A stretch of 64,000 bases of DNA from positions 3,720,001 through 3,784,000 of the forward strand of contig NC_079885.1 of the NCBI RefSeq assembly GCF_029227915.1. The letters run 5' to 3'. This document shows, piece by piece, positions 1 to 13,862 of the stretch. Numbering within the stretch: position 1 is the first letter of the stretch; each line of letters opens with the position of its first letter. Position numbers and translations under genes: made by a program. Below the pieces are notes generated by a model. It did not search any database and was not told the DNA's origin. It saw only the letters and a list, made by a program, of their open reading frames with translations. This stretch comes from Hydractinia symbiolongicarpus. Its lineage: Eukaryota; Cnidaria; Hydrozoa; Anthoathecata; Hydractiniidae.

Positions 1-3000
1 CAGAAAAACATCGCTAAATACATGCTTGTACGAATATGTGACGCAACCGTTGTAATTGAAACGGACCGATGCTGTTAGAAATTCAATGAAATGTAGTTTT
101 TAAAACAGTCTCTATTTCTTTAACGCGCGCTAACGACCAGGATTGGTCCCATAGTAAGAAAAGACTTATTTATCTAAATTTTTAAATGAAGTGCTCCAAA
201 CAGCGACCAGTGTAATCGCTGAGTTTCGGGAATCATGTCAAATTAAGAAGAATGTTATTTCTTGGGTCCCATTGTCTCACTTATCACCTTTATAATGTCA
301 CAGTACAAAATCAATTCAATTAAGTCCCACAGTCAATCGTTTCACTGTTAAAAGCGATACAACCTAGAATTATCAGAAAAATATCGCTAAATAGATGTTG
401 GTACGAATATGTGACGCAATCGTTGTAACACAAACGGACTGATACCGTTAGAAAGTCATTGAAATGTAGTTTTTGAAACTGTCTCTATTTCTTTAACACG
501 CGATAACGGCCAGGATTGGTCTCATAGTAAAAAAAGGACTTATTTATCTAAATTTTTAAATGAAGCGCTCCAAACAGCGACCAGTGTAATCGCTGAGTTT
601 TGGCAATCATGTCAAATTAAGAAGAATGTTGTTTCTTGTAGTCAAACTGGCTCACTTATCACATTTATAAGGTCACAGTCCAAAGTTACTTCAATTACGT
701 CCCACAGTCAATCGTTTCACTGTTAAAAGCGATACAACCTAGTATTATCAGAAAAATATCGCTAAATACATGTTGGTACGAATATGTGACGCAATCGTTG
801 TAACACAAACGGACTGACACGTTAGAAAGTCATTGAAATGTAGTTTTTGAAACTGTCTCTATTTCTTTAACGCGCGATAACGGCCAGGATTGGTCCCATA
901 GTAAAAAAAGACTTATTTATCTAAATTTTTAAATGAAGTGCTCCAAAGAGCGACCAGTGTAATCGCTGAGTTTCGGCAATCATGTCAAATTAAGAAGAAT
1001 GTTATTTCTTGTAGTCAAACTGGCTCACTTATCACATTTATAAGGTCAGAGTCCAAAGTTACTTTAATAAAGTCCCAGAGTCAATCGCATCACTGTTAAA
1101 AGCGATACAACTTAGTAATATCTGAAAAAAATCACTAAATACATGTTGATACGAATATGTGACGCAACCGTTGTAACACAAACGGATTATTACCGTTAGA
1201 AAGTCATTGAAATGTAGTTTTTGAAACCGTCTCTAATTCTACAACTTGCGCGAACGGCCAGGATTGGTCCCACCGTAAAAAATGACTTATTTATCTAAAT
1301 TTTGAAATGAAGCGCCTTCACAACGCCCAGTGAAGTCGGTTAATTCCAGCAATCATGTCAATTTAAGAAGAATGTTATTTCTTGGGTCTAATTGTCTCAC
1401 TTATCACATTTATAAAGTCACAGTCCAAAATCAGTTCAATTAAGTCCCACAGTCAATCGTTTCACTGTTAAGAGGGATACAACCTAGTATTATCAGAAAA
1501 ACATCGCTAAATGCATGTTGGTGCAAATATGTGACGCAACCGTTGTAACACAAACGGACTGATACCGTTAGAAAGTCATTGAAATGTAGTTTTTGAAACT
1601 GTCTCTATATCTTCAACGCGCGCTAACAGCCAGGATTGGTCCCACAGTAAAAAAAGATTATCTATCTAAATTTTTAAATGAAGCGCTCCATACAGCGACC
1701 AGTGTAATCGCTGAGTTCCAGCAATCATGTCAAATTAAGAAGACTGTTACTTCTTAGGGTCTAGTTGGCTCACTTATCACCTTTATAAGGTCACAGTCCA
1801 AAGTTACTTTAATTAAGTCCCAGAGTCACTCGTTTCACTGTTAAAAGCGATACAACTTAGTAATATCGCAAAAAAATCACTAAATACATGTTGCTACGAA
1901 TATGTGACGAAACCGTTGTAACTCAAGCGGATTGATATCGTTAGAAAGTCAATGAAATGTAGTATTTGAAACTGTATCTATTTCTTCAGCGCGTGCTAAC
2001 GGCTAGGATTGGTCCCCAGTAAAAAATGACTTATTTTATCTAAATTTTTAAGTGAAGCGCTACCATTGGGCCGAGTGTAATCGCTGAATTGCAGCAATCA
2101 TGTCAAATTAAGAAGAATGTTGTTCTTTGGAGTCCGATTGGCTCATTTATCACATTTATAAGGTCACAGTACAAGGTTACTTCAATTAAGTCCCACAGTC
2201 AATCGTTTCACTGTTAAAAGCAATACAACTTAGTAATATCGGAAAAAAATCATTAAGTGCATGTTGGTACGAATATCTAATGCAACCGTTGTAGTTGAAA
2301 CGGACTGATACCGTTAGAAAGTCAATGAAATGTAGTATTTGAAACTGTGTCTATTTCTTCAGCGGGTGCTAACGGCTAGGATTGGTCCCCAGTAAAAAAT
2401 GACTTATTTTATCTAAATTTTTAAGTGAAGCGCTACCATTGGGCCGAGTGTAATCGCTGAATTGCAGCAATCATGTCAAATTAAGAAGAATGTTATTCTT
2501 TGGAGTCCAATTGGCTCATTTATCACATTTATAAGGTCACAGTCCAAAATCATTTCAATTAAGTCGCACAATCAATCGTTTCACTGTTAAAAGCGATACA
2601 ACTTAGTAATATCGGAAAAAAATCACTAAATACATGTTGGTACGAACATGTGACGCAACCGTTGTAACTCAAACGGATTGACACCGCAAGAAAGTCGATG
2701 AAATGTAGTTTTTTAAAATGTTTCTATTTCTTCAGCACGCGCTAAAGGCTAGGATTGGTCCCACAATACAAAATGACTTATTTATCTAAACTTTTAAATA
2801 AAGCTATACCACAGCGCCCAGCGAAATCGGTAAATTCCAGCAGTCATGTCAAATTAAGAAGAATGTTATTTCTTGGGTCCAATTGTCTCACTTATCACAT
2901 TTATAAGCTCACAGTCCAAAATCAGTTCAATTAAGTCCCACAGTCAATCATTCCACTGTTAAAAGCGATACAACCTAGTATTTTCAGAAAAATATCGCTA

Positions 3001-5280
3001 AACACATGTTGGTGCGATAATGTGACGCAACCGTTGTAACACAAACGGACTGATACCGTTAGAAAGTCATTCAAATGTAGTTTTTGAAACTGTCTCTAAT
3101 TCTTCAACGCGTGCTAACGGCCAGGATTGGTCCCATAGTAAAAAAAGACTTATTTATCTAAATTTTTAAATGAAGTGCTCCAAAAAGCGACCAGTGTAAT
3201 CGCTGAGTTCCGGCAATCATGTCAAATTAAGAAGAATGTTATTTCTTGGGGTCCAGTTGGCTCACTTATCACATTTATAAGGTCACAGTCCGACGTTACT
3301 TTAATTAAGTCCCAGAGTCAATCGCTTCACTGTTAAAAGCGATACAACTTAGTAATATCGGAAAAAAATCACTAAATACATGTTGGTACGAATATGTGAC
3401 GCAACCGTTGTAACTCAAGCGGATTGATACCGTTAAAAAGTCATTGAAATGTAGTTTTCAAAACTGTCTCTATTTCTTCAGCGCGCGATAACGGCTAGGG
3501 TTGGTCCCACAGTACAAAATGACATATTTATTTAAACTTTTAAATAAAACGCTACCACAGCGCCCAGCAAAATCGGTAAAGACCAGCAATCATGTCAAAT
3601 TAAGAAGATTGTTATTCCTTGGGTCCAGTTGTCTGATTTATCACACTTATAAGGTCACAGTCCAAAATCAGTTTAATTAAGTCCCACAGTCAATCCTTTC
3701 ACTGTTATAGGCGATACAACCTAGTATTATCAGAAAAATATCCCTAAATACATGTGGGGAGGAATATGTGACGCAACCGTTGTAACTCAAAGGGACTGGT
3801 ACCGTTAGAAATTCATTGAAATGTAGTTTTTAAAACTGTCTCTATTTCTTTAGCGCGCGATACCGGGTAGGATTGGTCCCACGGTAAAAAATGACTTATT
3901 TATCTCAATTTTTAAATGAAGCGCTCCAAGCAGCGCCGAGTGTAGTCGCTGAGTTGCGGCAATCATGTCAAATTAATAAGAATGTTATTTCTTGGGGTCC
4001 AGTTGGCTCACTTATCACATTTGTAAGGTCACAGTACAAGGTTACTTCAATTAAGTCCCACAGTCAATCGTTTCACTGTTAAAAGCAATACAACTTAGTA
4101 ATATCGGAAAAAAATCATTAAGTGCATGTTGGTACAAATATCTAATACAACCGTTGTAGCTGAAACGGACTGATACCGTTAGAAAGTCAATGAAATGTAG
4201 TATTTGAAACTGTATCTATTTCTTCAGCGCGTGCTAACGGCTAGGTTTGGTCCCCAGTAAAAAATGACTTATTTTATCTGAATTTTTAAGTAAAGCGCTA
4301 CCATTGGGCCGAGTGTAATCGCTGAATTGCAGCAATCATGTCAAATTAAGAAGAATGTTATTCCTTGGGTCCAGTTGTCTCATTTATCACATTTATGAGG
4401 TCAAAGTGCAAAATCAGTTCAATTAAGTCCTGCAGTCAATCGTTTCACTGTTAAAAGCGATGCAACCTAGTAATATCGGAAAAAAATCACTAAGTACAAG
4501 TTGGTACGAATACGTGACGCAACCGATGTAACTTAAGCGGATTGACACCGTTAGGAAGTCATTAAAATGCAGTTTTTAAAAATGTTTCTATTTCTTCAGC
4601 GCGTGCTAACGGCTAGGATTAGTCCCACAGTACAAAATGATTTATTTATCTAAACTTTTAAATAAAGCGCTACCATAGGGCCGAGTGTAATTGCTGAATT
4701 CCAGCAATCATGTCAAGCTAAGAAGAATGTTATTCCTTGGAGTCCAATTGGCTTATTTATCACATTTATCAGGTCACAGTACAGAATCACTTCAATTAAG
4801 TCCCACAGTCAATCGTTTCACTGTCAAAAGCAATACAACTTAGTAATATCGGAAAAAAATCACTAAGTACATGTTGGTACGAATACGTGACGCAACCGAT
4901 GAAAATTAAGCGGACTGATGCAGATTGAAAGTCATTGAAATGTAGTTTTTCAAACTGCCTCTATTTTTTTAACGCGCGCTAACGGCCAGGATTGGTCCCA
5001 CAGTAAGAAATGACTTATGTATCTAAATTTTTAAATGAAGTACTACCACAGCGCCCAGTGAAATCGGTAAATTCCAACAATCATGTCAAATTAAGAAGAA
5101 TGTTATTTCTCGGGTCCAATAGTCTCACTTATCACATTTATAAGGTCACAGTTCAAAATCACTTCAATTAAGTCCCACAGTCAATCGTTTCACTGTTAAC
5201 AGCGATACAACTTAGTAACATCGGAAAGAAATCACTAAATACATGTTTGTACGAATGTGTGACGCAACCGTTGTAAATCA
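1..5280 (+). repeat. Satellite sub-block with mixed monomer subtypes
   Basis: About 14 monomers of mixed type: CCAAACAGCGACCAG (early part), ACCATTGGGCCGAGTG and ACCACAGCGCCCAG. Two adjacent monomers carrying TACCATTGGGCCGAG (2061 and 2434, 373 bp apart) are nearly identical and a further relative lies near 4310, so local duplication of single monomers is visible. A 63-codon open frame at 3891-4082 is a chance opening in one monomer and is not taken as a gene. Confidence 0.85.
11..383 (+). repeat. Representative complete satellite monomer (373 bp)
   Basis: This is one full period from TCGCTAAATA to the next equivalent. It carries the landmarks used to follow the array: GTGACGCAACCGTTGTAA, ACGCGCGCTAACG, GGATTGGTCCC, the variable box GTGCTCCAAACAGCGACCAG, and AAGTCCCACAGTCAATCG. 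The start point is arbitrary because the array is tandem. Confidence 0.9.
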
Positions 5281-5289
5281 AACGGATTA

Positions 5290-7830
5290 ACACCGTTAGA
5301 AATTCAATGAAATGGAGTTTTAGAAACTGTCTCTATTTCTTCAGCGCGCGCTAACGGCTAGGATTTGTCCCACAGTAAAAATGACATTCTTATCTAAATT
5401 TTTATATGAAGCGCTACCACCGGGGCCAATGAAATCGCTGTGTTGCGACAATCATGTCGAGTTAAGAAGAATGTTATTTCTTGGAGTCCAATTGTCGCAT
5501 TATCACATTTACCAGATCAAAGTCTAAAATCGGTTCAGTTAAGTCCCACAGTCGATCGTTTTACTGTTAAAAGCGATGCAACCTGGTAACGCCGGAAAAA
5601 CATCGTTAAGTGCATGATCGTACGAATATGTGACGGAACCGTTGTAATTGAAACGGACTGATACCGTTCGAAAGTCAATTAAATGCAGTTTTTGAAGCTG
5701 TCTCTATTTCTTCAGCGCGCGATAACGGCTAGGATTGGTCCCACAGTACAAAAATGACTTTTATATCTAAATTTTTAAATAAAGCGCTGCCACAGCGCCC
5801 AGTGTAACTGCTGAGTTCAAGCAATCATGTAAAATTAAGAGGAATGTTATTTCTTGGAGTTCAATTGGCTCATTTATCACATTTATAAGGTCACAGTCCA
5901 GAATCACTTCAATTAAGTCCCACAGTCAATCGTTTCACTGTTAAAAGCAATGCAACCTAGTAATATCAGAAAAATGTCGCTAGGTAAATGTTGGTACGAC
6001 TATGTGACGTAACCGTTGTCACTCAAACAAACTGATGCTATTAGAAAGTCATTGAAGTGTAGTTTTTGAAACTGTCTCTATTTCTTCAGCGCGTCCTGAC
6101 GGCTACGATTGGTCCCACAGTAAAAATTGACTTATTTATCTAAGTTTTCAAAGGAAGCGCTACCACAGGGTCCAGTGTAATCGCTGAGTTCCGACAATCA
6201 TGTCGAGTGAAGAAGAATGTTTTTTCTTGGAGTCCAATTTTCTCATTTATCACATTTATCAGATCAAAGTCAAAAATCAGATCAATTGAGTCCCACAGTC
6301 AATCATTTCACTGTTAAAAGCGATGCAACATAGTAACATCAGAAAAACATCGCTAAATACATGTTGGTCCAAATATGTGACCCAACCGTTGTAACTTAAA
6401 CGGACTGACACAGTTAGAAAGTCAATAAAATGGAGTTTTTGAAACTGTCTCTATTTCTCCGGCGCGCGCTAACGGCTAGGATTTGTCCCACAGTAAAAAT
6501 GACTTATTTATCTAAATTTTTTAATAAAGCGCTACCACAGGGTCCAGTGTAATTGCTGAGTTCCGACAATCATAACGAGTTAAGAAGAATGTTTTTTCTT
6601 GGAGTCCAATTGTCTCATTTATCACATTTATCAGATCAAAGTCAAAAATCAGTTCAATAAAGTCCCACAGTCAATCGTTTTACTTTGAAAAGCGATGCAA
6701 CCTGGTAACATCGGAAAAACATCTTTAAGTTCATGATGGTAAGAATATGTGAGGGAACTGTTGTAATTGAAACGGACTGATACCGTTAGAAAGTCAATTA
6801 AATGGAGTTTTTGAAACTGTCTCTATTTCTTCAGCGCGCGATAACGGCTAGGATTTTATCCCACAGTACAAAAATTACTTTTTCATCTAAATTTTCAAAG
6901 AAAGCGCTGCCATAGCGCCCAGTGTAACTACTGAGTTCAAGCAATCATGTCAAATTAAGAAGAATTTTATTTCTTGGATTTCAATTTTCTCATTTATCAC
7001 ATTCATAAAGTCAAAATCGAAAATCAGTTATATTAAGTCTCACAGTAAATCGTTTTACTGTTAAACGCCATACAACCTAGTATTATCCGAATAACCTGGC
7101 TAAATACATGTTGGTACGAACATGTGACGCAACCGTTGTAACTCACACGCATTTATACCGCTAGAAAGTCAATGAAATGTAGTTTTTGAAACTGTTCCTA
7201 TTTATTCAGCGCGTGCTAACGGCCAGGATTGGTCCCGCAGTAAAAAATAACTAATTTATCCAAATTTTTAAGTAAAGCATTACCACAACGCCCAGTGTAA
7301 TCGCTGAATTCCGGCAATCATTTCAAATTAAGAAGAATGGTTTTCCTTGGAGTCCAACTCGCTCAATTATCGCATTTATAAGGGCACAGTCCAGAATCAG
7401 TTCAATTAAGTCCCACAGTCAATCGTTTCACTGTTAAGAGTGGTACAACTTTGTAATATCGGAAAAAAATCCCTTAAATACATGTTGGTAAGAATATGTG
7501 ACGCAACAGTTGTAATTGAAACGGATTTATACCGTTAGAAAGTCATTGAAATTTTGTTTTTAAAACTGTCTCTATTTCTTCAGCGCGCGATAACGTCTAG
7601 GATTGGTCCTACAGTAAAAAATGACTTTTTCATCTAAATTTTTAAATGAAGTGCTACCACAGCGCCCAGTGTAACTGCTGAGATCCTGCAATCATGTCAA
7701 ATTAAAAAGAATGTTATTTCTTGCAGTTCAATTGTCTCACTTATCACATTTATAAGGTCACAGTCCAAAATCAGTTCAGTTAAGTCCCACAGTCAATCGT
7801 TTAACTGTTAAAAGCGATACAACTTAGTAA
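5290..7830 (+). repeat. Multi-monomer block X, first copy (~2.5 kb)
   Basis: About 6.8 monomers with unusual diagnostic variants: ACCACCGGGGCCAATG near 5414, TCGCTAGGTAAATG near 5978, ACCACAGGGTCCAGTG, and CACGCATTTATACCG near 7146. The same ordered set recurs at 13863-16400 with constant offset 8573 bp (23 monomers). Parts also recur at 8465-10070 (offset about 2240), 19300-20375 (offset 13419) and 34525-35130. This shows that blocks of several monomers were copied together. Confidence 0.85.
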
Positions 7831-8464
7831 TATTGGAAAAAAATCACTAAGTACATGTTGGTACGAATATGTGACGCAACCGTTGCAGTTGAAACGGACT
7901 GATACCGTTAGAAAGTCAATGAAATATAGTATTTGAAAATGTCTCTATTTCTTCAGCGCGCGCTAACGGTAGGATTGGTCCCACAGTTAAAAATGACTTA
8001 TTTATCTAAATTTTTAAATAAAGCGCTATCATAGGGCCGAGTGTAATCGCTGAGATCTGGCAATCAAGTCAAATTAAGAACAATGTTATTTCTTTCAGTC
8101 CAATTGTCTCACTTATCATATTTATAAGGTCACAGTCATGAATCAGTTCAATTCAGTCCCACAATCAATCGTTTCACTGTTGAAAGCGATACAACCTAGT
8201 ATTACCAGAAAAATATCACTTAATACATGTTGGTACGGATATGTGACGCAATCGTTGTAAGCCAAACGGACTGATACCGTTAGAAAGTCATTGAAATGTA
8301 GTTTTTGAAACTGCCTCTATTTCTTCAACGCGCGCTACCGGCCAGGATTGGTCCCACAGTAAAGAAAGACTTATTTATCGAAATTTTGAAATGAAGCGCT
8401 CCAAACAGCGACCAGTGTAATCGCTGAGTTCCGGCAATCATGTCAAATTAAGAAGAATGTTATT

Positions 8465-10070
8465 TCTTGGAGTCCAATTGTCTCATTTATCACATTTATC
8501 AGATCAAAGTCAAAAATCAGATCAATTGAGTCCCACAGTCAATCATTTCACTGTTAAAAGCGATGCAACCTAGTAACATCAGAAAAATATCGCTAAATAC
8601 ATGTTGGTCCAAATATGTGACCCAACCGTTGTAACTTAAACGGACTGACACAGTTAGAAAGTCAATAAAATGGAGTTTTTGAACTGTCTCTATTTCTCCG
8701 GCGCGCGCTAACGGCTAGGATTTGTCCCACAGTAAAAATGACTTATTTATCTAAATTTTTTAATAAAGCGCTACCACAGGGTCCAGTGTAATTGCTGAGT
8801 TCCGACAATCATAACGAGTTAAGAAGAATGTTTTTTCTTGGAGTCCAATTGTCTCATTTATCACATTTATCAGATCAAAGTCAAAAATCAGTTCAATAAA
8901 GTCCCACAGTCAATCGTTTTACTGTTAAAAGCGATGCAACCTGGTAACATCGGAAAAACATCTTTAAGTTCATGATGGTAAGAATATGTGAGGGAACTGT
9001 TGTAATTGAAACGGACTGATACCGTTAGAAAGTCAATTAAATGGAGTTTTTGAAACTGTCTCTATTTCTTCAGCGCGCGATAACGGCTAGGATTTTATCC
9101 CACAGTACAAAAATTACTTTTTCATCTAAATTTTCAAAGAAAGCGCTGCCATAGCGCCCAGTGTAACTACTGAGTTCAAGCAATCATGTCAAATCAAGAA
9201 GAATTTTATTTCTTGGAGTTCAATTTTCTCATTTATCACATTCATAAAGTCAAAATCGAAAATCAGTAATATTAAGTCCCACAGTAAATCGTTTTACTGT
9301 TAAACGCGATACAACCTAGTATTATCCGAATAACCTGGCTAAATACATGTTGGTACGAATATGTGACGCAACCGTTGTAACTCACACGCATTTATACCGC
9401 TAGAAAGTCAATAAAATGTAGTTTTTGAAACTGTTCCTATTTCTTCAGCGCGTGCTAACGGCCAGGATTGGTCCCGCAGTAAAAAATAACTAATTTATCC
9501 AAATTTTTAAGTAAAGCATTACCACAACGCCCAGTGTAATCGCTGAATTCCGGAAATCATTTCAAATTAAGAAGAATGGTTTTCCTTGGAGTCCAACTCG
9601 CTCAATTATCGCATTTATAAGGGCACAGTCCAGAATCAGTTCAATTAAGTCCCACAGTCAATCGTTTCACTGTTAAGAGTGGTACAACTTTGTAATATCG
9701 GAAAAAAATCCCCTAAATACATGTTCGTAAGAATATGTGACGCAACAGTTGTAATTGAAACGGATTTATACCGTTAGAAAGTCATTGAAATTTTGTTTTT
9801 AAAACTGTCTCTATTTCTTCAGCGCGCGATAACGTCTAGGATTGGTCCTACAATAAAAAATGACTTTTTTATCTAAATTTTTAAATGAAGTGCTACCACA
9901 GCGCCCAGTGTAACTGCTGAGATCCTGCAATCATGTCAAATTAAGAAGAATGTTATTTCTTGCAGTTCAATTGTCTCACTTATCACATTTATAAGGTCAC
10001 AGTCCAAAATCAGTTCAGTTAAGTCCCACAGGCAATCGTTTAACTGTTAAAAGCGATACAACTTAGTAAT
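8465..10070 (+). repeat. Block X, second (partial) copy
   Basis: Matches 6225-7830 with a constant offset of about 2240 bp, i.e. six monomers. The diagnostic AGATCAAAGTCAAAAATCAG run is at 6261 and 8501. Only scattered single-base differences are visible. Its 3' part overlaps the start of the 1861-bp tandem duplication that follows. Confidence 0.85.
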
Positions 10071-11787
10071 ATCGGAAAAAATCACTAAATACATGTTGGT
10101 ACGAATACGTGACGCAACCGATGTAACTTAAGCGGATTGACACCGTTAGAAAGTCAATGAAAGGTAGTTTTTAAAAATGTTTCTATTTCTTCAGCGCGTG
10201 CTAACGGCTAGGATTGGTCCCACAGTACAAAATGACTTATTTATGTAAAATTTTATATAAAGCGCTACCACAGCGCCCACTGAAATAGGTAAATTCCAGC
10301 AATCATGTCAAATTAAGAAGAATGTTATTTCTTGGGTCCAATTTTCTCACTTATCACATTTATGAAGTCACAGTCCAAAATCAGTTCAATTAAGACCCAG
10401 AGTCAATCGTTTCACTGTTAAAAGCGATACAACTAAGTAATATCGGAAAAAAATCACTAAATACATGTTGGTACGAATATTTGACGCAACCGTTGTAACT
10501 CAAGCGGATTGATACCGTTAGAAAGTCATTGAAATGTAGTTTTTAAAACTGTCTCTATTTCTTTAGCGCGCTATAACGGCCAGGATTGGTCCCACAGTAA
10601 AAAATGACTTATTTTATATAAGTTTTTAAATGAAGTGCTACCACAACGCCCAGTGTAATCGCTGAGTTCCGGCAATCATGTCAAATTAAGAAGAATGTTA
10701 TTCCTTGGGTCCAATTGTCTCACTTATCGCATTTATAAAGTCACAGTCCAAAATCAGTTCAACTAAGTCCCACAGTCAATCGTTTCACTGTTAAAAGCGA
10801 TACAACCTAGAGATATCCGAATACTACCGCTAAATACATGTTGGTCCGAATATGTGACGCAACCGTTGTAACTCAAACGGATTTATACCGCCAGAAAGTT
10901 AATGAAATGTAGTCTTTGAAACTGTTCCTATTTATTCAGCGCGTGCTAACGGCCAGGATTGGTCCCACAGTAAGAAAATACTTATATATCTAAATTTTTA
11001 AATGAAGTACTACCACAGCGCCCAGTGAAATCGGTAAATTCCAACAATCATGTCAAATTAAGAAGAATGTTATTTCTCGGGTCCAATAGTCTCACTTATC
11101 ACATTTATAAGGTCACAGTCCAAAATCAGTTCAATTAAGTCCCACAGTCAATCGTTTCACTGTTAACAGCGATACAACTTAGTAACATCGGTAAGAAATC
11201 ACTAAATACATGTTTGTACGAATGTGTGACGCAACCGTTGTAAATCAAACGGATTAACACCGTGAGAAATTCAATGAAATGGAGTTTTTCAAACTGCCTC
11301 TATTTTTTCAACGCGCGCTTACGTCCAGGATTGGTCCCACAGTAAGATATTACTTATATATCTAAATTTTTAAATGAAGTACTACCACAGCGCCCAGTGA
11401 AATCGGTAAATTCCAACAATCATGTCAAATTAAGAAGAATGTTATTTTTCGGGTCCAATAGTCTCACTTATCACATTTATAAGGTCACAGTCCAAAATCA
11501 GTTCAATTAAGTCCCACAGTCAATCGTTTCACTGTTAAAATCGACACAACCTAATATTACCAGAAAAAAATCACTAAGTACATGTTGGTACGAATACGTG
11601 ACGCAACCGATGTAACTTGAGCGTATTGACACCGTTAGAAAGTCAATGAAATGTAGTTTTTGAAAATGTTTCTATTTCTTCAGCGCGTGCTAACGGCTAG
11701 AATTGGTCCCACAGTACAAAATGACTTATTTATCTAAACTTTTAAATAAAGCGCTACCACAGCGCCCAGTGAAATCGGTAAATTCCC
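9927..11787 (+). repeat. 1861-bp (5-monomer) tandem duplication, copy 1
   Basis: The next 1861 bp repeat this segment almost base for base. AAGTCCCACAGGCAATCG, with its private GG variant, is at 10021 and again at 11882. The break before the copy is visible at 9926/11787, where the flanking bases differ. Confidence 0.9.
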
Positions 11788-13648
11788 GCAATCATGTCAA
11801 ATTAAGAAGAATGTTATTTCTTGCAGTTCAATTGTCTCACTTATCACATTTATAAGGTCACAGTCCAAAATCAGTTCAGTTAAGTCCCACAGGCAATCGT
11901 TTAACTGTTAAAAGCGATACAACTTAGTAATATCGGAAAAAATCACTAAATACATGTTGGTACGAATACGTGACGCAACCGATGTAACTTAAGCGGATTG
12001 ACACCGTTAGAAAGTCAATGAAAGGTAGTTTTTAAAAATGTTTCTATTTCTTCAGCGCGTGCTAACGGCTAGGATTGGTCCCACAGTACAAAATGACTTA
12101 TTTATGTAAAATTTTATATAAAGCGCTACCACAGCGCCCACTGAAATAGGTAAATTCCAGCAATCATGTCAAATTAAGAAGAATGTTATTTCTTGGGTCC
12201 AATTTTCTCACTTATCACATTTATGAAGTCACAGTCCAAAATCAGTTCAATTAAGACCCAGAGTCAATCGTTTCACTGTTAAAAGCGATACAACTAAGTA
12301 ATATCGGAAAAAAATCACTAAATACATGTTGGTACGAATATTTGACGCAACCGTTGTAACTCAAGCGGATTGATACCGTTAGAAAGTCATTGAAATGTAG
12401 TTTTTAAAACTGTCTCTATTTCTTTAGCGCGCTATAACGGCCAGGATTGGTCCCACAGTAAAAAATGACTTATTTTATATAAGTTTTTAAATGAAGTGCT
12501 ACCACAACGCCCAGTGTAATCGCTGAGTTCCGGCAATCATGTCAAATTAAGAAGAATGTTATTCCTTGGGTCCAATTGTCTCACTTATCGCATTTATAAA
12601 GTCACAGTCCAAAATCAGTTCAACTAAGTCCCACAGTCAATCGTTTCACTGTTAAAAGCGATACAACCTAGAGATATCCGAATACTACCGCTAAATACAT
12701 GTTGGTCCGAATATGTGACGCAACCGTTGTAACTCAAACGGATTTATACCGCCAGAAAGTTAATGAAATGTAGTCTTTGAAACTGTTCCTATTTATTCAG
12801 CGCGTGCTAACGGCCAGGATTGGTCCCACAGTAAGAAAATACTTATATATCTAAATTTTTAAATGAAGTACTACCACAGCGCCCAGTGAAATCGGTAAAT
12901 TCCAACAATCATGTCAAATTAAGAAGAATGTTATTTCTCGGGTCCAATAGTCTCACTTATCACATTTATAAGGTCACAGTCCAAAATCAGTTCAATTAAG
13001 TCCCACAGTCAATCGTTTCACTGTTAACAGCGATACAACTTAGTAACATCGGTAAGAAATCACTAAATACATGTTTGTACGAATGTGTGACGCAACCGTT
13101 GTAAATCAAACGGATTAACACCGTGAGAAATTCAATGAAATGGAGTTTTTCAAACTGCCTCTATTTTTTCAACGCGCGCTTACGTCCAGGATTGGTCCCA
13201 CAGTAAGATATTACTTATATATCTAAATTTTTAAATGAAGTACTACCACAGCGCCCAGTGAAATCGGTAAATTCCAACAATCATGTCAAATTAAGAAGAA
13301 TGTTATTTTTCGGGTCCAATAGTCTCACTTATCACATTTATAAGGTCACAGTCCAAAATCAGTTCAATTAAGTCCCACAGTCAATCGTTTCACTGTTAAA
13401 ATCGACACAACCTAATATTACCAGAAAAAAATCACTAAGTACATGTTGGTACGAATACGTGACGCAACCGATGTAACTTGAGCGTATTGACACCGTTAGA
13501 AAGTCAATGAAATGTAGTTTTTGAAAATGTTTCTATTTCTTCAGCGCGTGCTAACGGCTAGAATTGCTCCCACAGTACAAAATGACTTATTTATCTAAAC
13601 TTTTAAATAAAGCGCTACCACAGCGCCCAGTGAAATCGGTAAATTCCC
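11788..13648 (+). repeat. 1861-bp (5-monomer) tandem duplication, copy 2
   Basis: Near-identical to 9927-11787. One of the few differences seen is GAATTGGTCCC (11700) versus GAATTGCTCCC (13561). Similarity to the continuing sequence of copy 1 stops near 13680, where TTATTTATTGGGG replaces TTATTTCTTGCAG. The near-identity indicates a recent unequal exchange or amplification event. Confidence 0.9.
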
Positions 13649-13862
13649 GCAATCATGTCAAATTAAGAAGAATGTTATTTATTGGGGTCCAGTTGCCTCA
13701 CTTATCACATTAAGGAGGTCAAAGTCCAAAATCACTTCAATTAAGTCCGACAGTCAATCGTTTCACTGTTAACAGCGATACAACTTAGTAAAATCGGAAA
13801 GAAATCACTAAATACATGTTTGTACGAATGTGTGACGCAACCGTTGTAAATCAAACGGATTA

